64,000 nt of DNA from contig NZ_JAVDXI010000001.1 of the NCBI RefSeq assembly GCF_031457805.1, positions 989,875 to 1,053,874 of the forward strand, given 5' to 3'. Source of the stretch: Caulobacter sp031457805. GTDB taxonomy: Bacteria; Pseudomonadota; Alphaproteobacteria; Caulobacterales; Caulobacteraceae. Both the position numbers and the translations under genes were made by a program. The stretch's first letter is position 1, and every line of letters begins with the position of its first letter. Below are positions 1-8,101 of this stretch, in pieces. The notes below the pieces were generated by a model. It did not search any database and had not been told where the DNA came from. It saw nothing but the letters and a program-made list of their open reading frames with translations.

Positions 1-338
1 ACAGCATGCACGAGCGAAAGATGATGATGTTCGAGCGTTCGGACGCCTTCGTCGTGTTGCCCGGCGGCATCGGCACCCTGGAAGAGATTGTCGAACTGCT
101 ATCTTGGCGCCGTTTAGATCTTCACCAGAAGCCGATTGTGTTCCATAACCCCGGCGGCTTCTGGGACCCGCTGTTCGCCCTGATCCGGCACACGATCGAC
201 CGAGGCCTAACCCCACCCGATCTCGCGAGCGCTTGGCGTTCTGTCGAAAGGGCCGAGGACGTGACGCCCGCCCTTCTGGCTTGGGACACCGAAATCTACC
301 AATCGGGCGCGCCAGAAACGCTTCGGCGCTTGACTTAG
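1..338 (+). CDS. LOG-family protein (lysine decarboxylase-like fold), 5'-truncated by window edge
   Basis: The reading frame is open at the window start and ends at 338, so only the C-terminal half is present. It shows the LOG signature PGGIGTLEE followed by ELLSWRRLDLHQKPIVF. This is the nucleotide-binding PGGxGTxxE motif of cytokinin-riboside-monophosphate phosphoribohydrolases, which release the free base from a nucleoside monophosphate. A single-domain cytosolic enzyme is expected. The family assignment is firm; the substrate is not known from sequence. The true start lies upstream of the window. Confidence 0.85.
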   Translation, partial: SMHERKMMMFERSDAFVVLPGGIGTLEEIVELLSWRRLDLHQKPIVFHNPGGFWDPLFALIRHTIDRGLTPPDLASAWRSVERAEDVTPALLAWDTEIYQSGAPETLRRLT

Positions 339-439
339 TTTTCAAAGAAAACGCACTATGCCCGGAGGTGCGCGGCGCTCCCGATCGCGCGCTCATGCGC
401 TGGAACTCCCATCCAGCGCGGGGATAGGAGACTGTAGGA

Positions 440-748
440 ATGCGTACCGCTATTTTCGCGGGCCTTTTGGCCTGCGCGCTCGTCTCGCCGGCCTTCGCCG
501 CAGACACCGAGGGCGCCTCGCTCAAGCTGAAGACGGCCCTGACGACCGAGTCGTTCATTCACGATGGTTCGGCCTGGCGCTGCGTCGGCGACACCTGCAC
601 GACGGCCAAGGCCCGTTCCCTGCCGGCCGCTCGCGCCTGCCGCAAACTGGCCGCCCAAGTCGGTGAGCTGACGGCGTTCACCTATCGCGGCGCCGCGATC
701 GAAGGCGAAGCGCTGGCCGAGTGCAACACGGCCGCCAAAAAGGGCTAA
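440..748 (+). CDS. Small secreted protein, hypothetical
   Basis: 102 residues beginning with a clear Sec signal peptide (RTAIFAGLLACALVSPAFA, probable cleavage after AFA). The mature part of about 80 residues has cysteines near W-R-C-V-G-D-T-C and two further Cys, so two disulfides are possible. It resembles small periplasmic proteins common in Caulobacterales (I recall a CC_3452-type family), but no function is known to me. An AGGAG-like ribosome site lies about 10 nt upstream. A strong hairpin terminator follows 26 nt after the stop, so it is probably monocistronic. Confidence 0.75.
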   Translation: MRTAIFAGLLACALVSPAFAADTEGASLKLKTALTTESFIHDGSAWRCVGDTCTTAKARSLPAARACRKLAAQVGELTAFTYRGAAIEGEALAECNTAAKKG

Positions 749-774
749 GGCCCTTCGGCGAACCCAAAAAGCAG

Positions 775-810
775 AGGCCTCCGCCCTAGCTGGCGGAGGC
801 CTTATTTTTT
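775..810. terminator. Bidirectional rho-independent terminator
   Basis: The 11-bp perfect stem AGGCCTCCGCC (775-785) pairs with GGCGGAGGCCT (792-802) over a 6-nt loop. TATTTTTT follows on the plus strand, and an A5 run at 765-769 gives a T-tract on the minus strand. It can therefore serve both the secreted protein to its left and the small minus-strand ORF at 823-945. Confidence 0.85.
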
Positions 811-822
811 CGGTGACGTTCG

Positions 823-945
823 CTACTTTCGCCCAGATTTCGGCGCGGAGGACTTCGGCGGTTTCGAACTGGGCCTGCCGCCCACAAGCATGCCGCCCAG
901 CAAGGCGAACGAAAGCATGGCGTGGTTCATCTTCGATACGTTCAT
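823..945 (-). CDS. 40-residue ORF with membrane-like segment and basic Ser/Pro tail
   Basis: ATG at 945, stop TAG at 823. The product starts MNVSKMNHAMLSFALLGGML, continues VGG, then has a tail rich in Pro, Ser and Lys (SSKPPKSSAPKSGRK). A GGAG ribosome site sits 9 nt before the ATG. The gene runs directly into the minus-strand face of the terminator at 775-802. A hydrophobic stretch of about 14 residues suggests a membrane-anchored microprotein or a short signal peptide with a basic mature peptide. Function unknown. The RBS and terminator context argue for a real gene; length alone does not. Confidence 0.5.
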   Translation of the reverse strand: MNVSKMNHAMLSFALLGGMLVGGRPSSKPPKSSAPKSGRK

Positions 946-1251
946 GGCGGCGTCTCCCAGATAGTGCCGTTAGGACCAGGAGACGCGCGCGGCTTACAGG
1001 GGCTTTCACCCTCCTAGTCGTCAGCGCGTCGTCGCCAAGAATGCGCGCATGGCGCGACCTTGCAAGCTAAATTAGTCCGTATAGAGATCATGTCCGCATG
1101 CGGATGAGCTGAGGAGAGACACCTGAAAAGCTTCGGAATTTTAGTCCGCACACTGTCAGTTCTGCGACAGGCTTTGCAGCGCCGGCATTTCCCGATCTCC
1201 GAAGCTGAGAACAGCTGACACCTGCTCCAGATGACTACCACGCAAAGCAAA
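946..1251. other. Gene-less stretch between small ORF and acyl-CoA dehydrogenase
   Basis: No convincing ORF. It contains the perfect 12-nt palindrome TCCGCATGCGGA (1093-1104) in a locally AT-richer stretch, which could be part of the promoter or an operator for the minus-strand ORF at 823-945. Nothing else recognisable. Confidence 0.4.
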
Positions 1252-1280
1252 GCCGCCCGCGTCGCGATGACGCAGGCGGC
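1252..1280 (-). terminator. Rho-independent terminator of acyl-CoA dehydrogenase operon
   Basis: On the minus strand the stem GCCGCC/GGCGGC (1275-1280 with 1252-1257) with an inner GCGTC/GACGC pairing is followed by TTTGCTTTG. It lies 35 nt after the stop of the gene at 1315-2454. Confidence 0.7.
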
Positions 1281-1314
1281 CTCTGCAGTTCAATCCGTTG
1301 GTCCGTAGACGGCC

Positions 1315-2454
1315 TTAGGCGGCCGCGTCGAACGACAGAGATTCATAGCGCTTCAGGTGATGATCGACCGAGCCGAACAGGCCTTCGATCATCGTCGCGC
1401 GCTTGAAGTAGTGGCCGATCGCCAACTCGTCGGTCATGCCCATGCCGCCATGGATCTGAATGGCGTTCTGGCCGACGAACTTGCAGGCGCGACCGATGCG
1501 GACCTTCATCGCCGAGACGGCCTTGGCGCGCTCGGCGGCGCTCTCGCCGACCTTGATGGTGGCCATATAGGTCATCGACACCGACTGTTCGACCTCGATG
1601 AACATGTCGACCATCCGGTGCTGCAGCACCTGGAAGTTGGCGATCGAGGTGCCGAACTGCTTGCGCTGCTTGGCGTAGTCGAGGGTGCCCTCGTGCAGTT
1701 TGCGCAGCACGCCGACAGCCTCGGCGCCCACGGCGGCGGTGGCTTCGTCCATGACCTGCTCGACCAGCGCCAGGCCGCTTTCCGAGATCAGGGCCTCGGC
1801 CGGGATCGAAACGTTCTCGAAATAGACTTCCGAAGCGCGGTTGCCGTCGACCGTGGGATAGTCGCGGGTCACGACGCCCGACAGGCTCTTGTCGATGATG
1901 AACACGCCCACGCCGCCGGCGTCGCGCTGGGCGCCGGCCGTGCGGGCCGTCACGATCAGGTGCGTGGCGAACGGCGCGCCGACCACCACAGCCTTGTGAC
2001 CGTTCAGGACCCAGCCCGAGCCGTCCTTCTTGGCGGTCGTCTTCAGATCCTGCCAGGTGTAGCGGGCCTGCGGTTCGGCATAGGCGAAGGCGATGGTCGT
2101 CGAGCCGCCGACGATGCCCTCGATGACCGACGCCGCGCCGGCGTAGCCCGAGTGCTTCATGAAGCCGCCGCCGATCACCACGGTGCCCAGATAGGGCTCG
2201 ATGACGAGCGCCTTACCGAACTCTTCCATGATGATCATGTTGTCGATGGCGCCGCCGCCGAGGCCGCCCAGTTCCTCGCTGAACGAAGCGCCCAGGATGC
2301 CCAGCTCCTCGGCGAAGGCCTTCCAGTAGTCGGCGCGCCAGCCGGCGTCCGAGCTGACGATCTTGCGGCGGGTGTCGAAGTCGTACTTGTCCTGAAGGAA
2401 GCTCGCGACGGAGTCGCGGACCATCGACTGCTCTTCTGTGAAGTTGAAATCCAT
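1315..2454 (-). CDS. Acyl-CoA dehydrogenase family protein (379 aa)
   Basis: Flavoprotein that oxidises acyl-CoA to enoyl-CoA. The N-terminus MDFNFTEEQSMVRDSVASFL is the typical start of this family, and I place the start there (ATG 2454) rather than at the upstream in-frame start, whose extra residues are non-conserved and lie in a repeat. The C-terminal domain has QNAIQIHGGMGMTDELAIGHYFKRA, the conserved FAD/dimer segment. The active-site base region is less standard than in medium-chain enzymes. It is paired with a second ACAD gene upstream (2581-3795), as is common for two-gene heteromeric ACADs of steroid, terpene or branched substrates. Substrate unknown. Confidence 0.9.
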   Translation of the reverse strand: MDFNFTEEQSMVRDSVASFLQDKYDFDTRRKIVSSDAGWRADYWKAFAEELGILGASFSEELGGLGGGAIDNMIIMEEFGKALVIEPYLGTVVIGGGFMKHSGYAGAASVIEGIVGGSTTIAFAYAEPQARYTWQDLKTTAKKDGSGWVLNGHKAVVVGAPFATHLIVTARTAGAQRDAGGVGVFIIDKSLSGVVTRDYPTVDGNRASEVYFENVSIPAEALISESGLALVEQVMDEATAAVGAEAVGVLRKLHEGTLDYAKQRKQFGTSIANFQVLQHRMVDMFIEVEQSVSMTYMATIKVGESAAERAKAVSAMKVRIGRACKFVGQNAIQIHGGMGMTDELAIGHYFKRATMIEGLFGSVDHHLKRYESLSFDAAA

Positions 2455-2481
2455 CCCTGGGTTTCCGTTCTTTTTGATTGT

Positions 2482-2568
2482 CATCCCGGCCGCAGCAAAG
2501 CGGAGCGCCGGGATCGTCAAAGTCAGTGAATTGGGTGGTCCCGGGTCACGCCTCCGGCGCGCCCGGGA
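2482..2568. repeat. Pair of REP-like extragenic palindromes
   Basis: Two hairpins in the 126-nt gap between the ACAD genes. ATCCCGGC (2483-2490) pairs with GCCGGGAT (2507-2514), and TCCCGGG (2539-2545) pairs with CCCGGGA (2562-2568). The ATCCCGG/CCGGGAT core is typical of dispersed extragenic palindromes in alphaproteobacteria. They may attenuate or stabilise the two-gene transcript. Confidence 0.55.
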
Positions 2569-2580
2569 TGACAGCCTGCG

Positions 2581-3795
2581 CTAGAGCCCCAGCACCATCT
2601 TGGCGATGATGTTGCGCTGGATTTCGTTCGAGCCGCCGTAGATCGACGTCTTGCGGACGTTGAAATAGGTCGGGGCGGAGCGGTGGGCGAAGTCCGGACC
2701 GATCGGATGGGCGTTGTCGCCGTCCTTCGGGAAGCCGCGGAAATAGGGCGCGCCGTAGTGGCCGGCGGCCTCCAGCACCAGTTCGGTGATCCGCTGCTGG
2801 ATTTCGGTGCCCTTGATCTTCAGGACGCTGGATTCCGGCCCGGGGCCCTTGCCGGCGGCTTCGCCCGCCAGGGTGCGCAGCTCGGTGTACTCTAGCGCCG
2901 TCAGGTCGATCTCAAGTTCGGCGACCTTGCGCTTGAACATCGGATCCTTGATCAGCGCGTCGCCGTCGTCGCTCAGCTCCGTTGAGGCGATCTGGCGGAT
3001 GCGCTCGATGCCGCGCTTGGAACGTGCCACGCCAGCGATGCCGGAGCGCTCGTGGGCCAGCAGGAACTTGGCGCAGGTCCAGCCTTTGTTCTCTTCATAG
3101 ATGCGGTTCTCGACCGGCACCTTGACGTTCTCGAGCCAGACCTCGTTGACCTCGTGCTCGCCGCCCAGGGTGATGATCGGACGCACAGTGACGCCCGGCG
3201 ACTTCATGTCGATCAACAGGAACGAGATGCCTTCCTGGATCTTGGCGTTGGGGTCGGTGCGGACCAGGCAGAAGATCCAGTCACCGTGCTGGGCCATGGT
3301 GGTCCAGGTCTTCTGGCCGTTGACCAGATAATACTCCTTGCCGTCATCGCCGGTGAAGCGCTCGGCCTTGGTCTTGAGGCTGGCGAGGTCGGAGCCGGCG
3401 CCCGGCTCGCTGTAGCCTTGCGACCACCAGATGTCGCCCGAAAGCGTCGCCGGCAGGAAGCGTTCCTTCTGCTCGGGCGTGCCGAAGGTGTAGATCACCG
3501 GGCCAACCATGTTGATGCCGAACGGCAGGATCGGCACGCAGTCGGCGCGCGCGGTCTCTTCCGACCAGATGTAGCGCTGCACCGAGGTCCAGCCCGGACC
3601 GCCGTATTGCGTCGGCCAGGCCGGAGCCACCCACCCCTTCTTGGCGAGAACGCGGTGCCAGGAGAGGAAATCCTCCTTGGCCATCTCCTCGCCTTCTTCC
3701 TGCTTGTCGCGCAGCCCGGCCGGATAGTTCTCGGCGATGAAGGCGCGAACCTCGTCGCGGAAGGCGAGGTCCTCGGGCGAGAAGTCGAGATTCAT
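2581..3795 (-). CDS. Acyl-CoA dehydrogenase family protein (404 aa)
   Basis: Complete ACAD: MNLDFSPEDLAFRDEVRAFI at the N-terminus, the central YSEPGAGSDLASL segment of the FAD/substrate site, and the C-terminal SIYGGSNEIQRNIIAKMVLGL signature. GGGAGC sits upstream of the ATG at 3795. It lies upstream of the second ACAD on the same strand, so the pair probably forms one transcript and possibly a heteromer. The promoter region (3796-3945) carries two inverted repeats suited to a TetR/FadR-like regulator. Substrate cannot be told from sequence. Confidence 0.93.
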   Translation of the reverse strand: MNLDFSPEDLAFRDEVRAFIAENYPAGLRDKQEEGEEMAKEDFLSWHRVLAKKGWVAPAWPTQYGGPGWTSVQRYIWSEETARADCVPILPFGINMVGPVIYTFGTPEQKERFLPATLSGDIWWSQGYSEPGAGSDLASLKTKAERFTGDDGKEYYLVNGQKTWTTMAQHGDWIFCLVRTDPNAKIQEGISFLLIDMKSPGVTVRPIITLGGEHEVNEVWLENVKVPVENRIYEENKGWTCAKFLLAHERSGIAGVARSKRGIERIRQIASTELSDDGDALIKDPMFKRKVAELEIDLTALEYTELRTLAGEAAGKGPGPESSVLKIKGTEIQQRITELVLEAAGHYGAPYFRGFPKDGDNAHPIGPDFAHRSAPTYFNVRKTSIYGGSNEIQRNIIAKMVLGL

Positions 3796-3884
3796 GGCGA
3801 GCTCCCGTTCAATCGGTCCCTCGGATGGGGGCCGTTATTGCGTTTCGGGAGTCATGATATGGGTCGAACGCCCGTTTGGAAAGA

Positions 3885-3927
3885 TGACGTTAGCGTCAAC
3901 GGAAGTGAATATTATCCGCGTTCACTT
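3885..3927. promoter_or_regulatory. Two inverted repeats upstream of the acyl-CoA dehydrogenase operon
   Basis: TGACG-TTAG-CGTCA (3885-3898) is a perfect 5+5 palindrome, and AAGTGAA (3903-3909) with TTCACTT (3921-3927) is a perfect 7+7 inverted repeat over 11 nt. Both lie in the 150-nt gap between the ACAD start and the stop of the CobT-like gene, in an AT-richer patch. The first resembles operators of fatty-acid or branched-chain catabolism regulators; this is inference. Confidence 0.5.
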
Positions 3928-3945
3928 AAGCCCTCTCGAACGCCC

Positions 3946-4836
3946 CTACCGGACCTCGCAAGCCAGCTTCACCAAAGCCAGCGCCGAAACGCCGCCGACG
4001 CCCTCCTCGTCGTTGGTTTCGAGGGTCAGGAGCGGGGACTTGCCAAGCCGCGCCAGCAACCTGGCGTGCCCAGTCGCCGGACTCACGTGCGCTGCGAGAC
4101 AGTGGTCGATCGCCGTCGCCTCGATCGCCTGAACAATCGCGGCGGCTGCGCAGGCGGCGTAACCGTCAAGCAGCACGGGGACTTTCTGGACGCGCGCGGC
4201 CAGGATGGCCCCAGCCACGGCGGCGGTCTCCCGACCGCCCAACTGGCGGAGGATCTCAAGCGGATCATCGCCCATCCCCTCGCCCCGGGCTCGCGCGACG
4301 GCTGCGGAGACAGGCTCCGGATCATCCGACCAGTCCGACGCCTCGCCGCCAAACAGCGCCAGGCAGACAGCAGCCGCGGTGCGCGCAGGCTCGGCGACGA
4401 TGACGCCGGGGATCAGCAGATCGGGTTGCTTGGCCAGAGCCTCCATGCCGAACGCCATCGTGGCGGCCGCCTCTTTCTCACTCATCGAGGCCTTGGCCAC
4501 CATGTCCGGCGAAGGCCGGTCAATCGCCAGGTCGAAGGCTTCCAGGCCCGCGCCCTGAACGCCGGCCAGGCGGGAAACGGTCGCCCCCCCGGCCGCAATC
4601 GCCTCCAGACGCTCCCGCGCCCACCCCCGAGGGCCCACGCCCTGACGGGCGCCGGCGTAAAGCGCGACGACCGGCCGATTGACGGCGGGCGGAGTCTTGC
4701 CGGACCAGGCCGTCAACCAAGCCGAAGTTTCGGCCAGACGCCCACCCTGTCCGAGCGTCGGCGACGGTCCCGGCTGCGGCGGCGAGATCGCGAGCTGGCG
4801 AATGTCAGAGAAGGGAGAAGCGGTCTGGTCGGTCAT
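3946..4836 (-). CDS. cobT: CobT-like nicotinate-nucleotide:dimethylbenzimidazole phosphoribosyltransferase
   Basis: Predicted to make alpha-ribazole phosphate for the lower ligand of cobalamin. Family features are the N-terminal GQGGRLAETSAWL region, a central segment GDDPLEILRQLGGRETAAVAGAIL, VPVLLDGYAACAAAAIV, and a C-terminal EEGVGGVSALALVKLA that retains the catalytic glutamate region, although the usual GEGTGA is altered to EEGVGG. At 296 residues it is shorter than typical CobT (about 350). No other cobalamin gene is nearby, so it may serve salvage. The cytosolic role is inferred from the family. Confidence 0.75.
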   Translation of the reverse strand: MTDQTASPFSDIRQLAISPPQPGPSPTLGQGGRLAETSAWLTAWSGKTPPAVNRPVVALYAGARQGVGPRGWARERLEAIAAGGATVSRLAGVQGAGLEAFDLAIDRPSPDMVAKASMSEKEAAATMAFGMEALAKQPDLLIPGVIVAEPARTAAAVCLALFGGEASDWSDDPEPVSAAVARARGEGMGDDPLEILRQLGGRETAAVAGAILAARVQKVPVLLDGYAACAAAAIVQAIEATAIDHCLAAHVSPATGHARLLARLGKSPLLTLETNDEEGVGGVSALALVKLACEVR

Positions 4837-4926
4837 GGGGCGGACTTAAACCGGTCCTCGCCCAAAGCAAGCCCCCTCCCCCGCAAACCCTTGCGCCCGC
4901 AGCGGCGAACGGGAATGCTGAGAAGC

Positions 4927-5151
4927 ATGACGACGAGCGCCCAACCCCCACGCCCTATTGTCACCCCCTGCGTAAAGGTCTGCGCTGTCGACGGCGCTTC
5001 CGGGTATTGCCTAGGCTGTCGCCGAACCCTGCCCGAAATCGCCGGGTGGGCGCGCCTCACCGACGCTGAACGCGACGCGGTGATGGCCGCGCTGCCCCAT
5101 CGCCCCGACCCGATGGTCGCGCTGATGGCTTCAACGCAAGGACCTCGGTGA
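4927..5151 (+). CDS. DUF1289 domain protein (Fe-S-like cysteine motif)
   Basis: 74 residues with the DUF1289 pattern PCVKVCAVDGASGYCLGCRRT followed by EIAGWARLTDAERDAVMAAL. Four closely spaced cysteines suggest a metal or iron-sulfur site. An alternative in-frame start at 4915 adds four residues. It is divergent from the cobT-like gene. Function of the family is unknown. Confidence 0.8.
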   Translation: MTTSAQPPRPIVTPCVKVCAVDGASGYCLGCRRTLPEIAGWARLTDAERDAVMAALPHRPDPMVALMASTQGPR

Positions 5152-5377
5152 CCCGAGCGAAAGCGTCACCTAGAATAACTGGCTCTTAGCTTAAGGAACG
5201 ATCCATAGTTCACCGAACCCTAGGACAAAATGAGTTACACGAACGCTTCGTTATTATTTCAGTAACCAATTTCAAAAATTAGCACTCCCGATTCATCCAT
5301 TGAAAACGCCTCGCCGCTAATCATTCAGGCAACGATCGCAGAAGCGGTCTCAAGGCCTACAAGGCAGGGTGTCTTCT
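5152..5377. promoter_or_regulatory. AT-rich intergenic promoter region before the protease
   Basis: 226 nt of markedly lower GC than the flanking genes. It probably holds the promoter of the retropepsin-like gene. I see no clear regulator site or hairpin. Confidence 0.35.
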
Positions 5378-5887
5378 ATGTTGAGGTTCGCGGTCATCGC
5401 CCTTGTCGGGGCCCTGTCGGCGGTCGGCGCCGCGAAAGCCGTCGTCTCGCTGGACGACCTGCGTCATCCGCAACTTCGCGCACCGTCGGCCGCGACGGCG
5501 ACCCTTGGCGGAGCCGAAGGCGGCGCAGCCCAGCTTTCCAAAGACAGCGATGGCCACTTCTGGGCCCAGGGCAATGTTGACGGCAAGGCCGTGCGGTTCC
5601 TGGTCGATACGGGCGCGACCGCCGTTTCGCTCAGCATGGCCGACGCCCAGCGCTTGGGCATCGACACCAGCCGGCTCACCTACGACTACAATGTGATCAC
5701 CGCTGACGGCCGCACCCGCGCCGCCGCCGTGAAGCTGGCCAGCGTCTCCATAGCCGGCGCCCGGGTCCGCGACGTCGACGCCCTCGTCATCGAGAAGGGC
5801 CTGGAAAACTCGCTGCTGGGCATGAGCTATCTGGGTCGCCTGTCACGGTTCGAAGCCACCCAAACCTCGCTGATCCTGCACCCCTGA
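5378..5887 (+). CDS. Retropepsin-like aspartic protease, clan AA (TIGR02281-type), secreted
   Basis: Signal peptide LRFAVIALVGALSAVGAAKA, then a single retropepsin domain with the catalytic FLVDTGATAVSLS motif near residues 80-92 and the later SLLGMSYLGRLSRFE flap/end region. Such proteins act as homodimers in the periplasm; targets are unknown. ATG 5378 is preferred over GTG 5369 because AGGG lies 8 nt upstream of the ATG. It is convergent with dusA, the stops being a single base apart. Confidence 0.88.
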   Translation: MLRFAVIALVGALSAVGAAKAVVSLDDLRHPQLRAPSAATATLGGAEGGAAQLSKDSDGHFWAQGNVDGKAVRFLVDTGATAVSLSMADAQRLGIDTSRLTYDYNVITADGRTRAAAVKLASVSIAGARVRDVDALVIEKGLENSLLGMSYLGRLSRFEATQTSLILHP

Positions 5888-5888
5888 A

Positions 5889-6905
5889 CTATTCGGCCGC
5901 CGGGACCGACCGCTCCTCGCGCGACGCCAAGGCGACTCGAACGGCCTCTAGAGCGCGGTCCACCACGTCCAGACCGGCGCCCGCCTTGACGCCCTCAACC
6001 GTCAAAATCCGCCGCCAGGCGCGCGCGCCGGGCAGGCCATGGAACAGACCCAGCATGTGTCGGCTCATCGCCGCCAGATGCGTTCCGGCGGCCAACTCCC
6101 GCGCGAGGTAGGGCTTGTAACGCTCAACAGCCTGGAAGCTGTCGACATCATCGACGTCGAGCCCGAACACGCGACGGTCCACCTGCCCGAGCAAGCCCGC
6201 CTCGTGATAGGCCGCGCGCCCGAGCATGACCCCATCCACGCCCTTCGCCAGGTGCTCCAACGCGGCGTCGACGCTCGGCACGCCGCCATTGATCGCGATC
6301 GTCAGGCCGGGGCGCTCGCGCTTCAACCGATAGACGAGATCGTAGTCGAGCGGCGGGATGTCACGGTTCTCCTTGGGCGACAGCCCCTGGAGCCAAGCCT
6401 TGCGCGCATGTACGACGAAGGTCTCGATCCCGGCCGCCGCGCAGCGATCGACCAGCGTGAAAAGACTGTCCTCGGGATCCTGGTCGTCGACGCCGATCCG
6501 GCATTTCACCGTGGCCGGAACCTGCACAGCATCCTTGATCGCCGCCATGCACTCGGCCACCAGATCGGGCTCGCGCATCAGACAGGCGCCGAACCGGCCG
6601 CTTTGGACACGATCCGAAGGGCAGCCGACATTCAGGTTGACCTCGTCGTATCCGAAATCCTCGGCGATCCGCGCCGCCTGCGCCAACTCGACCGGGTCCG
6701 AACCACCCAACTGCAACGCGACCGGATGCTGGCCGGGGTCATAGCCCAGCAGCTTGTCGCGATCCCCATGCACCACCGCGCCGCTGGTGACCATCTCGGT
6801 GTAGAGGAGCGCCTGCGACGAGAGCACGCGATGCAGTGACCGGCAGTGCCGATCCGTCCAGTCCATCATCGGAGCCGTAGAGAATCTATGAGCTTGAAAT
6901 TTCAT
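5889..6905 (-). CDS. dusA: tRNA-dihydrouridine(20/20a) synthase DusA
   Basis: Flavoenzyme reducing uridine 20/20a in the tRNA D-loop. Diagnostic motifs are RFSTAPMMDWTDRHCR at the N-terminus, NLNVGCPSDRVQSGRFGACLM with the catalytic Cys, and VKCRIGVDD. The first residues (MKFQA...) differ from the core and are read from AT-rich DNA, as expected when an integrative element has replaced the native 5' end while keeping the frame. An earlier in-frame ATG at 6917 is possible. The gene is intact. Confidence 0.93.
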   Translation of the reverse strand: MKFQAHRFSTAPMMDWTDRHCRSLHRVLSSQALLYTEMVTSGAVVHGDRDKLLGYDPGQHPVALQLGGSDPVELAQAARIAEDFGYDEVNLNVGCPSDRVQSGRFGACLMREPDLVAECMAAIKDAVQVPATVKCRIGVDDQDPEDSLFTLVDRCAAAGIETFVVHARKAWLQGLSPKENRDIPPLDYDLVYRLKRERPGLTIAINGGVPSVDAALEHLAKGVDGVMLGRAAYHEAGLLGQVDRRVFGLDVDDVDSFQAVERYKPYLARELAAGTHLAAMSRHMLGLFHGLPGARAWRRILTVEGVKAGAGLDVVDRALEAVRVALASREERSVPAAE

Positions 6906-7006
6906 ATTTTTTATCATAGTATCAACGAGTTGGACACGTAGAGAAACCGCCGAAAACACGCCGTTCCACGCAGATTTTCTCCACCGTCCGACGCCTCAAT
7001 GTTCAC
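6906..7006. other. Probable dusA attachment-site junction of the integrative element
   Basis: The short region between the 5' end of dusA and the integrase start is strikingly AT-rich at 6895-6930 and includes the palindrome TGAAATTTCA. dusA-associated integrases are known to recombine into the 5' end of dusA, so one element end should lie here or within the first dusA codons. I could not find the matching duplicate of the dusA 5' end elsewhere in the window. Confidence 0.55.
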
Positions 7007-8101
7007 ATGGCGTACACGAAAATGGCCACCTTTGTGAATCTGCCGTCCGGGTCATGGCGGGCCATCATCCGTCGGAAGGGGCGCTATATAAGCGAGACCT
7101 TCAAGCTGCGCGAGGACGCGCGGCGTTGGGCCACGGCTCAAGAGCGCGCGATCGACAAGGGCAGCACGCCGAAGAAGACATACATCGCCGATAAGACGTC
7201 CCTCGGGCATCTGATCGATCTGCACATCCAGGACATGGCCGACGCCCGGAAGCGTGTGGGACGGACCAAGCTCGAAGCGCTGCTTCACTTGCGCCGCACG
7301 ATCGGTGAAACGCCCTACGCCAAGATCGATCGGCAATTCATCATCGATTTTGGTCGCGCGCGCGCCCGTGGGGGCACAGGCCCCGTGACGGTCGGCATGT
7401 ACGTCGGCTGGATCAAGCTGGTGTTCGCCCACGCCTCGGCGGTGCACGAGATCGACACCAAGCTCGAACCTATCGAGAAGGGCCGCCTGGCGCTCAAACA
7501 CCTCGGATTGATCGGCAAGAGCCAGGAGCGCGATCGTCGCCCGACCCAGGAGGAGTTGGAGCGCCTCTTCGCGGCGTTCGACAACAATCCTTGGCAACGC
7601 AATCCGATGACCCGGATCATTCAGTTCGCGATCGGCACGGCCATGCGCCAGGACGAGATTTGCCAGATCACCTGGAGCGACCTTGATGTCCGCGCCAGAA
7701 CGGTGATCATCCGCGATCGCAAGGACCCACGCGACAAATACGGCAACGACCAGCGCGTCCCGCTCGTCGACATCACCGGCTACGACCCGCTAGGCCTAAT
7801 CGAGGCCCAGCGCGCGATCCGGACCAATGCCGACAATCGCATCTTCCCCTATACGGCCAACGCGATCAGCGCCGCCTTCACCCGCACCGCCGCAAAGCTG
7901 AAAATCGACAATCTCCATTTCCATGACATGCGCCACGAGGCCACCAGCCGCCTGTTCGAGGCTGGCCTAAAGCTCGAGCAGGTCGCGCTGATCACGGGAC
8001 ACAAGGACTGGAAGATGCTGCGGCGCTACACACACATTAAAGCCACAGCCGTCCACGCCGCGGCCGCCCTACTCCCAACCTGGACAGATCCGGACGACTA
8101 A
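7007..8101 (+). CDS. Tyrosine recombinase, dusA-associated integrase type
   Basis: 364 residues: N-terminal AP2-like arm-binding part (SWRAIIRRKGRYISETF), SAM-like core-binding domain near 65-165, catalytic domain from about 175. Catalytic residues are visible: Arg214 (TAMRQDE), the HDMRH box with His306 and Arg309, His332 (GHKDW) and the nucleophile Tyr341 (RYTHI). It reads away from dusA with its start about 100 nt from the dusA start, the standard arrangement of dusA-targeting integrative elements. Convergent with the next gene, stops overlapping by 4 nt. Confidence 0.92.
   Translation: MAYTKMATFVNLPSGSWRAIIRRKGRYISETFKLREDARRWATAQERAIDKGSTPKKTYIADKTSLGHLIDLHIQDMADARKRVGRTKLEALLHLRRTIGETPYAKIDRQFIIDFGRARARGGTGPVTVGMYVGWIKLVFAHASAVHEIDTKLEPIEKGRLALKHLGLIGKSQERDRRPTQEELERLFAAFDNNPWQRNPMTRIIQFAIGTAMRQDEICQITWSDLDVRARTVIIRDRKDPRDKYGNDQRVPLVDITGYDPLGLIEAQRAIRTNADNRIFPYTANAISAAFTRTAAKLKIDNLHFHDMRHEATSRLFEAGLKLEQVALITGHKDWKMLRRYTHIKATAVHAAAALLPTWTDPDD

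Noticed and set aside
356..1009. 217-codon minus-strand frame opposite the secreted protein
   Set aside because: Crosses the bidirectional terminator and the better-supported genes on either side.
1357..2529. 390-codon frame antisense to an acyl-CoA dehydrogenase
   Set aside because: Typical antisense open frame of GC-rich DNA; no domain, His/Asp/Gly-rich.
3052..5151. A 699-codon plus-strand frame
   Set aside because: Most of it is antisense to the ACAD and CobT-like genes with low-complexity Arg/Gly/Asp composition. Only the last 74 codons (DUF1289) are credible.
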